From Cannabis sativa (Eukaryota; Streptophyta; Magnoliopsida; Rosales; Cannabaceae): a stretch of DNA of 64,000 bases. The translations under genes were made by a program, and so were the position numbers. Shown one piece after another: positions 48,038 to 59,485 of the stretch. Under the pieces are notes generated by a model. That model was not told the origin of the DNA, made no database searches, and was given only the letters and a program-made list of their open reading frames with translations. Numbering within the stretch: the first letter of the stretch is position 1; each line of letters begins with the position of its first letter. The DNA lies in assembly GCF_029168945.1 (NCBI RefSeq), contig NC_083604.1:65116211-65180210 (forward strand), read 5' to 3'.

Positions 48038-50079
48038 TGTAACGCCCGTCCAACAGTGGACGCCACGTGTGTGTGCACTTTATTTAAAATACCAATAATT
48101 ATATAAGATGTAATTATACTAAAAGTGTGGGTAATTAAAATTTTGATAGTTAAAAACTCATCCTTTAAACTATTTAACAAAAGATAAGTAACATGATTTA
48201 TGGGGTCCCCCTGTTTCCAAAATATTTACAAACTGGTTTCAAAGTATTTTACAACATAAACTTTATATTTTTTCCAAAATACAATCAAAATAGAAAGCAT
48301 CCTAGAACTGGCCGCTCATGGGCCGGTATGTACATTGCCGTCGTGACCATAACTCATGGTTGTTCGACTTTAGCTTTTCCTTTACCTGCACCATAAAGCA
48401 CCAGTGAGTCACAGAGACTCAGCAAGAAAGTGATCAAAACAGTAATCGAAAGAAAATAATTATCAACTTATTCTCATGCCATTATGTTTACTCACTATTC
48501 AATAATAATAAGCATTCCCTTAAACATCATACATTCCTGGTACTTAATAAAGTACCACTTTTACCACTCGTTACATACGAGCTGAATATGTCACTATCGT
48601 TGCCCGATAACGCAAACGATAAGTAAGAAACCTAACCGCGGTTTCAAGAGTAATTACTCATAACGGTAATAACCGTTTCCAACCCTAGGTAATAACCTAG
48701 GCTTAATAAGCTTTAATTAACATCATGATAATAATCAAGATCACCTCCATTCATTCATTGATTTTTAACCACATATGGTGCTTACCACTTTTCTTACCTT
48801 AATTCAGAAGTCAAGAATATGGCCGACCTGGGTGGAAAAACAAGCTAGGCAATCCCGGTCCTATGTCACGACAATTGAAACACAATAAATACCTTAACAT
48901 AATATTCCGGATTTAAAACCCTAATTTAGAAACCAAATGCAACCTAACTCCCAACAACCCCAATTTAGGTCAAGCATCCCATATTTAATTTAAAACAGAT
49001 AGTACACAACTCCCCGGGTCAAAACTGAACATAAAACAAACCCGAAGAAAATCTCCCCTGCAGTAACCGGCCGACCGGCTTCGGTATACGAGAACCCATC
49101 CGGCCGACCTGCTTCTGCGTACCAGGAACAAAAGTTCCTTTTCACCAAAATCGAACCAAAACCCCTCCAAACCTATCCAAACTTTCCAGAACAGCTTATT
49201 AACATACATATGACATAACCTAAGCTGCAAAACACAATGGTTCAATCTCTAGCTTGAAATCACACACTCAAGTGAAGAAATCAAGTTTCTTTTAGCTTTC
49301 TCACTCACCAATCAATCCCAACAGCCATGAATTCAATCCAAACATGCATTAACAGACCTTATTTAACTTGGATAACAAACCTACACCTTCACTAAACCTA
49401 CAGCTTTGAAAATTTTCAAAAAAATAACAAAACCTAGCTTGAAAACCTAAGAAAACACCAAAACTAAAAGGATGAACTTACCTAGGGTGCAAGGTTAACT
49501 TGGAGATGGAGTTTAGCTCTGAAAGTTGATGTTGGCTGAAGCAAAACACTCCCTCAAGAGGCTGGTTCAGTTTGCTCGAAGGAAGAAGAGAAAAAAGGTT
49601 GAGAAAATTTGGTTACTTGCCTTGGAAGGAAGCTCCTTCTTCCTTTTAAAATGCTTTTCTTTCTTTTTTTTTTTTTTTTAAAATTTCTTCCTTAAATAAA
49701 AATGGGCAGCAGCAAAGAAAAGAGGAAAAGTCAAAAAAAAAATATTTTCTTGAATTCCTAATTTACCCCTCTCACACCTTTTTTTTAAAAGAAACCCTAG
49801 GGGCATTTTGGTAATTTTACTAACTCCCCATTCCGACATTCTAATAAAATTCTAACTTAATCCGAGATATTCTCAAAATAATTCTTTCATTTAATGTCGT
49901 GACATTGCTAACCACATAGCTAAATTTCCACAATTACCGGGCCCAAAATAACATATTTACTTAAATAATTTCTCAAAAATTCATCTAAGTAAGATCATAA
50001 TCCTACTTCATTTTCCAAGTAATTACATATTTAATAAAATATGTCCATTTAAATATTATTTATTTTCTGGGATATTACA
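48038..50079 (-). repeat. 5' LTR of chromovirus F
   Basis: 2042 bp, partner of 41205-43234, with the same ends. Confidence 0.93.
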
Positions 50080-50571
50080 GTTCCTTTTCTTATAGCTCTT
50101 ACAACAGTATCTCTGAATATGTATTATTAGATAATATCTTTAGGGTATAGTCTCGACTAAACTGTTTGCGACCTTTTGCCCAGTGAACATGCATCACTAT
50201 TTATAGGGGCTAACAACTTGGAGAGGAAGTCTTTCCCCTCTCGTTACAATGGATATAAACAGAAAGATCGTGGGAATAATGCTGAGTACAAAGATCGTGG
50301 GATTGATGCAGAATACACTGATTGTGGGATCGTGTGTATGCCATATCCCTGTAATCTGATCCCCAAGTTATAGGGATTTCGTTGATGACTCACAATGCGA
50401 AAGCTGAATTCGCTAAGTGTTGGTTGCTCTGCGCGGATTACTGATTGCTTTGCTCTGGGCATGCCAGCAAGGCATCCTGCTCGGATTGTTCCCTCCGAGC
50501 AGATACTCCAAGTGGATTCCACGTGTCACCATTATGCGATGCCACGTCAGAGTGCAAAAATTGGGATAACA
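50080..50571 (-). repeat. 5' LTR of Gypsy D, outer segment
   Basis: Resumes the LTR interrupted at 41204, beginning with the GTTCC duplication and ending ATAACA before AAAGA (50572-50576). The minus-strand TATA box is near 50190-50205, and the CGTGGGAT repeats are at about 50263-50338. Confidence 0.9.
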
Positions 50572-50576
50572 AAAGA

Positions 50577-50864
50577 TAATTTGATTTGTTCCAATAAAGG
50601 TAAAGGTAAAATTGAAATCATCAATTAGAAAAGGGGAAAGTCAAGTTTCCCAACATTAGACAACTTTCCATAAGAGAATTTTTTTCTCTTACAAGAAGTT
50701 TCCTAAACCAAAAAGATACCAGCTGAGAAGGAATCTTTCCTTAGAAGTAAAGAGTAATTAAATGCACAAAATCAATGTAATAAAAACAATTTAAATGCTC
50801 AATAAAAATACACATTAATTTAAAAAAATATTTTGACAACTAAATTTCCAAAAAGGACCTAACA
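50577..50864 (-). repeat. 3' LTR of Copia C, inner segment
   Basis: Completes the LTR begun at 16910. It ends ACCTAACA (minus-strand start TGTTAGGT), preceded on the minus strand by a purine tract (CCAAAGCTGGAGAT, 50865-50878). It aligns with 54270-54556, with clearly more divergence than the LTR pairs of D or F. Confidence 0.87.
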
Positions 50865-50878
50865 ATCTCCAGCTTTGG

Positions 50879-52060
50879 CACTTTGGATAATCAAAATATT
50901 TTTAATTAACAAACACCTACAAAACAAAGTTAGCGAAACAAACATAAAAACTCCCCCTGAAAAGCACAACATTAAACTAAAATAAAAAGCTAACTTTGAC
51001 CAAAGATGAACACAAACATAAAGCTCAACTCTCCCTGGACAGTTGAGTATACAATCAAAATTAAAATCCCAATACTCTCCCTTTTTGTTTATCTATAAAG
51101 GCCAAAGACAAAAGGAAATCAAGATTTTCCAAAAATTAAGATCTGAAAAACAATCATGATCAACAATTAAACAAAATACAAAAAATAAGAAATCAAATTT
51201 GAAGAGAAAACTCATCAAAAATTTACTAAATAAAGCATATGTTGATACTTACCAAAAGAAAAACAAATGACCAATTTTTCTTAGCCTATAAGACAAGTCA
51301 CACGACTCCTTTTTTTTAAATATCATTTTTTTCGAAAAAAAAAAACAAGAAACTAAAATATTTTATACAAAAATCAAGTTATTCTAATGCAAACATCTTT
51401 CCAAGTTTCATAAAATTGACAAATAACTATGTTATGCTTTTAAAGATGATAATTAATTAATATCTCAAATATAAACCATACTTACCAGATGTTGAGAGAA
51501 AATAAACAAGTTACAAATCATGTGAACCATGATATTTTTATTTTAGTAGAGGAGACTTACAAACTTGTACACACTTGTCAGACATTAGTGTGTGCAGTGA
51601 AAATAAGATCATTGTCCTTGGCAAGATTTTTTTTTTTTTTTTGCCTTTTTTAATTTGATCCCGCAACTGGATGCTATCACACCATACTGAAGGTAGCCTT
51701 TTTCTATGATAGTGCATCCTCTTCATAACTCTCAATTACAAAGTTCCATCTTACTCAAAAGATGGCTTTCACACCTTAGTATGGGTAGCTCTATTCCAGT
51801 AAAGGGTCTGACAAGAAACTGAAACAAAAATCGCTCAACTTTGTACATTAATAATTTAATTTATCATGATCACACATATGCAAGTAACTTGAATCTTTTA
51901 ACCCAACCTCAAAACTATGAAGAGTACAAGACACTAAGCTAATTATCACCCAAAAGCATAAACAAGATTTGCCAACTAAGAAAGAAAGAAGGATAGATGC
52001 AAGATAAGAACTACTCAAGATTTTTGTACAAAATAGAGAACAAAAAGAAAAGAGTTAGAC
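50879..52060 (-). other. Copia C region after pol, no gene seen
   Basis: AT-rich non-coding sequence between the pol remnant and the 3' LTR. SIRE-like Copia elements often carry an extra ORF here; none is visible. Confidence 0.45.
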
Positions 52061-52270
52061 AATGCAAACCCCCAAAGATTTTCTATGGGAGTCAAACCGA
52101 GGGCCTTATTGAAAATATTAGCCAATTGCTTTTCAGTATCAACATATTCCAACTGCAATGCTTGGTTGTCAACAAGTTCTCTAATAAAATGATGTCTTAT
52201 ATCAATGTGTTTTGTACGAGAAAGTTGAACAAGATTTTTAGAAATATATACATCACTGATATTTTCACAT
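52060..52270 (-). pseudogene. Copia C RNase H C-terminus
   Basis: The minus-strand frame reads ISDVYISKNLVQLS and then IDIRHHFIRELVDNQALQLE and YVDTEKQLANIFNKALGL, the conserved end of Copia RNase H (KHIDIRHHF). It is joined directly to protease / pre-integrase sequence, so the integrase core, RT and most of RNase H are absent. Confidence 0.8.
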
Positions 52271-53149
52271 CCAAAATTACAAGTAAGAATAGATGTGAGA
52301 GTATAGCAATTATCAACAGATCTAAACCCTTGTAAAATGCATTGTTTATCACTGTTAAGAACAAAACAATGATCATGGTCAAAATTGACGGTATACCCTC
52401 GATTACAAATCTGACTAATGCTAAGTAAATTAGCTTTAGTCCCTCAACAAGCATAATATTTTTCAACCTTAGTAACCCTTCAAAATTGAGAGTTCCCATA
52501 CTAATGCCATTTCCTGTTAAACCATTACCAAGTGTGACCTCACCACATTGCATTGGTCTGATATTCACTAAAATATCCTTGTCACCTGTCATATGTCTAG
52601 AAAAACCATTGTCAAAATACCACATTTGAGAAGCAGCACTTTTATCAGAAAAACCAGCTAGACATTTTCTTTTTCAATCCATTTTTGTTTCAAAACACTA
52701 TGTTTCTTTTGAAAAATTTTCAAATTACCAAAATAACTTGTTTTGTATAAATTTTGCATGGTGAAACATTTAGGTCGAATATGTCCCTTAATACCACAAA
52801 AATGACAGATTGGAACAAACCTTCTTACATGATATCTTATCCTTTTTGAACTTACTGGAGACTTTGCTTTTGCAGATGACATTTTTGTAGCAGCAGATCT
52901 TAAATTTGCAGCAGCAGGTAAATTGGTTAGAACATTAGATTTTACAAATTTTTTTTTTCCAGAACTTTTAGTACCATTTGATCCAAGACCAGCAAAGCCT
53001 CTTTGACTTGCATTATGAACTTCCTCAAAAATAGAAGATCCAAGGTTAAGCATTTGAATATTTTTCTTGAAATTTTTAAATTCCTTCTTTAATAGAATAA
53101 TTTCTTCATCTTTTAAACAAAAATCAGTCTCATATTCTTTAATTTTCAA
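52270..53149 (-). pseudogene. Copia C nucleocapsid and protease region
   Basis: Minus strand. SIFEEVHNASQRGFAGLGSN leads to a zinc knuckle (CHFCGIKGHIRPKC, near 52770-52815). After a frame change at about 52640, MWYFDNGFSRHMTGDKDILV is the protease active-site region (D-N-G in place of D-S-G), followed by VTLGNGLTGNGISMGTLNFE and the pre-integrase segment. It ends at the deletion junction near 52270. Confidence 0.82.
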
Positions 53150-53176
53150 TTCAAGAGATTCAGTTTGATGGGATAA

Positions 53177-54250
53177 TTATTTATTTATTTTTGACAATGA
53201 TCTATTTTCAGAAGTAACCTGTATCCACTTTTGATATATAGCCTTGTAAGACTCAGCTAGTGACTCCTCACAGATTTCAGATTCATCAGAATCAGACTTT
53301 TCTTTTTCAATGGTATTATTCAAACATACCAATCTTTCTTTTACCTGTGAATCACAAACAAACTTAGAAGAAACTGAGATAAGTGCAACATTTTTAGAAA
53401 TATCTTCATCACCATCAGTTTCATCATCACTCCATGTGACATTGAAAATTTTCTTATTCTTTTTCAATGTATTTTCACATTCAGATTGAATATGTCCAAA
53501 ACCTTCACATTTTCTGCATTGAATTCTCTTTTGATTGTTAGAAAAAGTATTACATTTGGAGAATTTTGGAAAATTCTTTTTGTCACTTATCTTTTACATG
53601 TATCTCTGAAATTTTTTAGTAAAAACATCCATCTCATCATCTTCTTCATCATCTGAAATTTCTTTTTCTGCAACATTAAAAGCAATACCTTTACCTCTAT
53701 CAACAGTGGAACTAGGTTTGTCCTTCTGCTTGATTTGTTGATTCAATTCAAAAGTACGCAAAGAACCTATTAACTCCTCCACCTTCATCTTGCTAAAATC
53801 TTTTGCTTCCTCCATAGCCAAGAGTTTAGTGTCAAACCTGTTTGGAAGAACTCTAATAATTTTTCTGACAAGAATAGATTCATCAAGCTTTTCACAAAGA
53901 GCAAAATATTCATTAGCTATATCAGATAATTTTTCATAAAACTCAGATAAGGTTTCAAATTCAGACATTCTAAGATCATTAAATTTTGTCTGAAGCATAA
54001 TAAACCTAGAACGCTTAACATCAGAAGTTCCTTCAAACCGAGTTTGAAGGATCTGCCAAGCATCCTTAGTGGATTCACAAGAAGATATAAGCTTAATATG
54101 GCCTTCACCTACTCCATTAAATATAGCATGTAAAGCTTTGCTATTATAAGCAGACAATTTATCATCTTCAGTAGACCATTCAAGTTTAGATTTTAATTTA
54201 GAATTACCTTCAGAATCTACCACAACAAGATGAGACCATCCTAAAAGATA
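53177..54250 (-). pseudogene. Copia C gag
   Basis: Minus strand. The UBN2-type gag core runs from GWSHLVVVDSEGNSKLKSKL through AYNSKALHAIFNGVGEGHIK, AWQILQTRFEGTSDVKRSRF and KIIRVLPNRFDTKLLAMEEA, then an acidic tail (ISDDEEDDEMD) and, after a stop and frame change near 53590, an acidic linker (WSDDETDGDEDIS). The N-terminal 60 or so residues are missing, because the frame runs straight into LTR sequence at about 54250. Confidence 0.85.
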
Positions 54251-54556
54251 ATTTGACTTCAAACCTGCAAAATAAAGATAATTTGATTTGTTCTAATAAA
54301 GGTAAAATCAAAATCATCAATTAGAAAAAGGAAAATTCAAGATTCCCAAAATTAGATAACTTTCCATAAGAGATTTCTTCTCTAACAAGAAGTTTACTAA
54401 ACCAAAAAGAGACCAGCTGAGAAGGAATCTTTCCTTACAAGAAAAGAGTAATTAAATGCACAAAATCAATGTAATAAAAATAATTTAAATGATCACTAAA
54501 AATACACATTAATTAAAAAATATTTTGACAACTAAATTGCCAAAAAGGACCTAACA
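54250..54556 (-). repeat. 5' LTR of Copia C, truncated
   Basis: About 306 bp remain of a roughly 1.15-kb LTR, starting TGTTAGGT at 54556 on the minus strand. The downstream LTR part, primer site, leader and gag start are deleted, fusing LTR to gag. The words AAGATAATTTGA at 54246 and again at 54274 are a candidate microhomology. Confidence 0.8.
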
Positions 54557-54614
54557 GTCTTTGGTAAGTGGAATTTTTTGCGTTATGACTCCTTCGAGCG
54601 GCCTCATTTGTCAT

Positions 54615-54880
54615 TTATCTTGCCAGTGTACCAACTTTGCTCCCTGGTCGAGATAAAATTTTAAAACAATATTCGTAGCGAAATTTTTTAAAATTCCATG
54701 CTCTTAAAGTGACGTGTTTGTAATGACATTGAGATTTATTTTTATCTCGTTGATATACCGACTTTGCTCCTTGTGCGAGATGAAATTTTGAAAAAAAATA
54801 TTCATGGCGAACTTTTTTAAAATCTCATGCCCATAAAGTGACGCGTTGGCAATGACTTTGAGATTTATTTTGTGGAGTTG
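54615..54880. repeat. Tandem repeat of about 127 bp, two copies
   Basis: CCAACTTTGCTCC (54631) and CCGACTTTGCTCC (54758) begin equivalent positions of two diverged units, each with GAGATRAAATTTT and AAAGTGACG words. Lies in the presumed 3' LTR of element G. Confidence 0.75.
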
Positions 54881-55127
54881 CGGAGTATAGTTATCGCCTA
54901 TACCCTATATGCCCCCCAAGTTATAAAAGTATTGGATTACTTTTGTAACTTGTTTGGGTGAGGGCGTAACATTACAAAAGAAATATTTTTGCAAAAAGTG
55001 CAAATATTTATTGAGAAATAAACAACCAACTTTCTAAAAAGGATATTTAAATGTTGTGCTTTTGAAATGGCACTTGAAAACTAAAAAACTAATAACATTA
55101 TTCAATCTTCAAAAAGTAATTAAAAGC

Positions 55128-55860
55128 TTAAAAGACTGGCTCCACGTGGCTTCTCCTAGCCACTTTTGTTGTCTTGGCAAGTGTGTTCAACGATTGGGGT
55201 TGACCTTTCATCGCCACGCTGTTACATTCTCTTGCCGCCAACTGATCCCCACGTACTATGCCATTCCCATGATTTGTTGAAAACTTTACAGCCAAGTGTC
55301 TTACTGATGTCACTGCCCCCAGTGCAAAAAGCACTAGTCTTCCCATTATTACACTATAAACGTATGGAATGTCCACAACGACAAATTTTGTCATTTTTGT
55401 TACAGTTTGCGGGGCCTCTCCCATTGTGAGAGGGAGAGTAATTTTTCCAATACTCGCTATGCCTTCTCCAGTAAATCCATATAATTATGTGGGGCATGGT
55501 TGCAAGTCGCGAGTCTCTAGTCCCATCTTGTCAAGGGTACTGGACTTGTACAATAAGTTAACTCCACTTCCATTATGAACAAGTATTCTCCTAACTCTCT
55601 TGTTGGCAATTTAGGTGGTTATCACCAAGGGATCATTATGTGGCATCCGAACATGGTCTCCATCTTCTTCATTAAAAATAATAGAATTTTCTGTATGTGG
55701 TTGTTTTGGGGGATGCTGAGGTGGTGGCACTTGCGCGTTGTTGCTACTTTTCAGTTCATTAATGTAGCGGTTTTGGGCCCCATTGCTAGTTTCGACAAAG
55801 TGTTGACCTCCAACAATTACTAAGGCATCATCTCCTTCCAACGGTGGCGCCATATCTACA
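55128..55860 (-). pseudogene. Element G protease region
   Basis: Minus strand. RMPHNDPLVITT, then [20 protein letters not shown], then a TAA in the LYGFTGEG region, IGKITLPLTMGEAPQTVTKM and DIPYVYSVIMGRLVLFALGA, as in Gypsy D protease. The active-site aspartate is replaced by histidine (VHNGSG). It is inactive by both the stop and the missing residue. Confidence 0.78.
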
Positions 55861-56167
55861 TTTTGGCCTTGTGGCGGGACTGGCGCATTGTTTGGCGTGA
55901 CCTGGGCATTGTTTTGGGCTTGCCCTTGTGCTCAGGCATTTGGTCCGTGCTTGTTGCGCGCATAACGAGCAAGTGGTCTGGCTAGAATGAGATCATCAAT
56001 TTCTATTTTAAGACTTTGCACTCATTGGTTGTGTGGACAACGTCTTTGTGGTATCAACAATACTTTGAGGTATCTCAACTTTTTCTGATTCATTTTATTG
56101 GCTCTAGAACTCTAAAATTCACAATTTTCTCATTGGTGAGGAAAATTATTTGTGGTGTTTTTGTCAA

Positions 56168-56754
56168 TTATGTGAAGATGGTGTAAAAAGGGTGGTTAGT
56201 CCTCCCTTTCTTAGTATTATTGTGGTCCCCATCATGGTCATTTTTCCCTTTGTTGGCAGTGTTCGCATTGGAGGGATTATTATTTGTTGAAGTGGGAGTA
56301 ACTTCTATTGCTCCAGATGAAAGAGGGAGGTTATTGGCCAACCTTGCCTCTTCCCTATTAATGTATTTTAAAGCTCTTTTCATGAACTCATCTATGGTGC
56401 GTACTCCATTTCCTTGCAAACTGTCCCAAAATTGGGACCCATTAGTAATTCCTGCCCCCAGCACCATAAGTCTTCCACTATCATTAACGTCTCTAGCCTT
56501 AGCGGCCTCGGCATTAAAACGGTTGATATAAGCTTTTAAGCTTTCGCTTGGGTGTTGCTTCACATTGGCAAGGGAGGAACATTCTAATTTTCTGGACTTG
56601 ACGGCACAGAATTTCTTCTTGAAGTCACGTGATAGTTGGTCCTATGAGGTAATGGAGTGCCTCTTAAATTTCTTGAACCAAGTCTTGGCTGCTCCAGTAA
56701 GTGTTAAAGGAAATAACACACATCTTAAGTCATCAACTACTTGGTGGGCACGCC
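56168..56754 (-). pseudogene. Element G gag core, C-terminal part
   Basis: Minus strand: AHQVVDDLRCVLFPLTLTGA, AKTWFKKFKRHSIT, a stop near 56641, then SRDFKKKFCAVKSRKLECSS, KQHPSESLKAYINRFNAEAA and the Asn/Gly-rich tail. It matches the gag domain of Gypsy D in architecture. The N-terminal part is separated by solo LTR H. Confidence 0.8.
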
Positions 56755-57989
56755 TGTTACGAAAATTATGAACAATACGCAAGTGCACGTAATCAAGTAG
56801 TAAACTCACACGAGTGAGGTCGAACCACAAGGAATTGAACTGAATACCACTAAATTAGACTTATGATTCTATTTGGTAGATAAATAATTTTGATAGATTT
56901 TAAAATAAAGAAAAACAAGAAAATTAAATAAAGCAATAAAGGTGTTTAATCAAGGATGAGAAATTAGGGAAAAGAATCCTGTTGATTTAACTACCCAGTT
57001 GTTAATGCTAATTATTATTCTCTTTCTCAATGTGAATGACAGATTATAAAAATAAGCCTAACTCTTTTAAGATCTTTTAGGTCCTAAATTACATGTTATC
57101 TAATCATCTCTGAGGTAGATTAACATATAATCAACATTAAGCAATAATCTAAATGTCACAAAGGCTATGCAAATACTCTTGTTTCACATCAAAACCTAGT
57201 TTATCCAATTTTAACATTCCCAATTCTCACTTTTCAGATTTTGAATTGGGATCATAGAACATGTAGAAGGTGATCAATCTTAAACATGTAATTAAACACA
57301 AATATGGATAAATTCACAATCAAGAAAGGAGAAATAGCAATTATCATTAACCAAAAGTAATTTCAATCAACATTTATCATCTCCCTAAATAGGAGTTTAG
57401 TTCATAAAATTCATAATAACATCCATAATCAAATCTAAAATAGAAATTAACATAGAAATCAAGAGTTTAAGAAAGAACTAGTTGGTGATTGCATTCCGGA
57501 TCGCCACCATTGCTTCCTCTGCCTCCTTCTTTCACTTTTGGGTCCAATTTCTGCCTCCCTTGGCCTTCTGAATCGTATCCCTTATATAGGAACGAGAGGT
57601 GTGCCTCTAATTGGAAAAAAATCAGAATTAGGTCAAAAATCCCGTTTTCCGTACCTAGTCGCGACCCACTTAAAAGTTGGTCGCGACCACAGGCAAAACT
57701 TAAAAAATCGAGTTTTTGCCAAAATCTCAAGTCGCGACCATAGTCGCGACCAAATAAAAGGGTCGCGACTAGGCTAAAGGCTGGTCGCGACTACTGATTC
57801 CCATTGAGCAGCTTTGGCCGATTTTTTACCAGTTTGTCCCGTCTTTTCGTCAATTGACTGAATTTGAACTCTAACGCACCGGGAACCTGAAACAAGGAAA
57901 ATCAAGCGTAAAACCGCTCCAAAAGACAACAATAATCGAGAAAGTGCTTAACTATAAGACCCGAAACTTAGGCTAAAAATAGCCTAACA
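56755..57989 (-). repeat. Solo LTR H inside element G gag
   Basis: 1235 bp with ends TGTTACG and CCTAACA, inserted between two adjoining gag codons; flanks ACGCC (56750-56754) and ACGCA (57990-57994) are a one-mismatch duplication. A TATA-like TATATAAGGG lies on the minus strand near 57580. It contains six GTCGCGAC palindromes at 57658-57791. No internal region adjoins it, so this is a solo LTR. Confidence 0.8.
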
Positions 57990-59398
57990 ACGCATAAGTG
58001 TGTTGAAGTCACTTATGTGTACTACAAGATTCGTACTTCCTTCGTACTTGGTTGTGGTCGGCATCTTAAACCCTTGCAGATATGGTAAGGCCAATATTCT
58101 AGGAGAGTAAGGCTTCAGCTCCTCATTCGAATTACACCCAACGACATTTTGGTTGTTGGTCACCGTTCATTGTTGTATCATTTGTTCCAAAGCATTGAGC
58201 TTAGGATTATTGACCTATCCTTCCTCACCATGGCTAGCTTGGGGGAGGTTATTTTGATGTCCCCCATTGATATTATGGTTATTATTTGCCACTGGTGGGA
58301 TTGGATTTTTCCCTTCTATTCAAATGTTCCCTCAAATCAAGCTGTCTTTGATTGAGGTGTTCTCGCAAATCACGGCCTTCTTGCTTCCCTTGGAGAACGG
58401 TTGTTGTGGCGTCATTCATAATTGCGGAGTGCATTATTATGAACACTAATGGTGCGACTTTTAGAGTCAGACCGACCACTATCCTTGGCAAAGCTCACTA
58501 TTCTTTGTTGTTGTAGATGATAAGGAGAGTGTGGGGACCGCTTGAAGTATGGCTCGGAGTAGGACGTCAAAGTAGTGTCTGATTCGGACACATAACTATT
58601 TTCTTGGGTAAGTTGGAGCCTTGGGGGCGTCCTTTGTTTTTGCCCACGATATGTGAGCCTCTAACGAGTGCGATCTTCGCGAGGTACGATGCGTCGCCTA
58701 TGCCTCCTAGGTGGTTGAGCATGTGGCGCATTACCACTAGAGGCGGACCGCCTTGGTTCTTGCAGAGTGGTACCAATTGACGGATCGGGGTACCTTATAG
58801 GTGACGGCATCGCTCGAATCGGGGAAGGTTAGTCTCTCCTTTCTTCTCCAACCATGTTATTATTTTCACAGTTAGGCCTTGGAGGAACAGTTTGGGTCCC
58901 ATGAGTTCCATGACCACCTCCATGTAATGGTACATGGGTTTCTTGTGCATTTGGTAAAGGTTGGTGGTTCCCCCTCCTTGATGGATTATTCATGGCCACA
59001 TCTTCTCTCCTTGTGCATCCCTTTCTTCTCCTAGGTAGAGAAGGATTTCTTGGTACAGGGGTTGGTCCCCATGCATTTGGGTTTGCTCTTGGAGCTCTCT
59101 ATTGTGGCATAAGCTTTCTACCAATTGGACGCGCATAATCTCATTTTCCTGGAACACCTCATGCATAGGTATAAACCTGACTAGTGGGCGCTCCCTAGAT
59201 GGGGATGAGGAACTCTCACAATCTTGAACTTGCCTCTCATCTTCTGACACAGGTGGCATGGGGTGCTTTTCTTGGCGCCTAGAGATTCTCTCTCCATGTG
59301 ATTGTGGAGGGACAAAGGTTCCTTCACTATGGGGTTGATTAATTTCCCTTGGGACTTGAGTATCTTCCTCCTAATTGTTCATCCTCGTACCAAATACC
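57990..59398 (-). pseudogene. Element G gag, N-terminal part
   Basis: Minus strand from an ATG near 59398. After an early stop, MPPVSEDERQVQDCESSSSP and ERPLVRFIPMHEVFQENEIM (59000-59259), then scattered frames with coiled-coil and Asn-rich character (58282-58491), and HISDFNTLMR just before solo LTR H. Broken by many stops. Confidence 0.65.
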
Positions 59399-59485
59399 AT
59401 TGTTGTAGAAAAAAAAAATTGATGAGTTTTTCAAGGAAAAACCAATCAGATTTTTACAGCGGCACTCTCAATGAAAGTAGTAAAC

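Larger units (their letters stand above)
41205..50079 (-). mobile_element. Gypsy element F, Tekay/Del-like chromovirus
   Basis: 8875 bp inserted in the 5' LTR of Gypsy D with a perfect GTTCC duplication (41200-41204 and 50080-50084). It has LTRs of about 2.03 kb, an initiator-methionine-tRNA primer site at 48023-48034 and a purine tract next to the 3' LTR. Minus-strand gag, PR, RT, RNase H, INT and a C-terminal chromodomain can all be traced, but in many short frames. A chromodomain together with long LTRs that begin TGTAAT on the coding strand suggests the Tekay/Del group. Confidence 0.92.
17777..50571 (-). mobile_element. Gypsy element D, Tat lineage, with nested insertions
   Basis: A minus-strand Ty3/Gypsy element with TSD AAAGA (17772-17776 and 50572-50576). 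Its LTRs are about 664 bp. Minus-strand genes run gag (about 40952), PR, RT, RNase H, archaeal-type RNase H, integrase (to about 26760); a plus-strand gene fills 18745-26018. The second RNase H and the antisense gene beyond pol place it in the Tat group, which includes Grande-like elements. The span of 32.8 kb includes a CACTA, a solo LTR, a truncated Copia and a chromovirus; without them it is about 11.7 kb. Confidence 0.92.
16910..54556 (-). mobile_element. Copia element C (SIRE-like), shell around element D
   Basis: A minus-strand Copia bounded by a perfect target duplication GTCTT (16905-16909 and 54557-54561). Its 3' LTR (16910-17776 plus 50577-50864) is split by Gypsy D, and its coding region lies at 52060-54250. 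Most of integrase and RT is deleted, and the 5' LTR is truncated into gag. Without the inserted Gypsy D it is only about 4.8 kb. Assignment to the SIRE/Maximus group is inferred from the long LTR and gag type. Confidence 0.85.

Noticed and set aside
41205..50079. Two independent LTR solo copies instead of one element
   Set aside because: Primer site, purine tract, gag-pol order and GTTCC duplications show one complete element.
51997..52335. Plus-strand ORF of 112 codons
   Set aside because: Shadow of the Copia C RNase H end on the minus strand.
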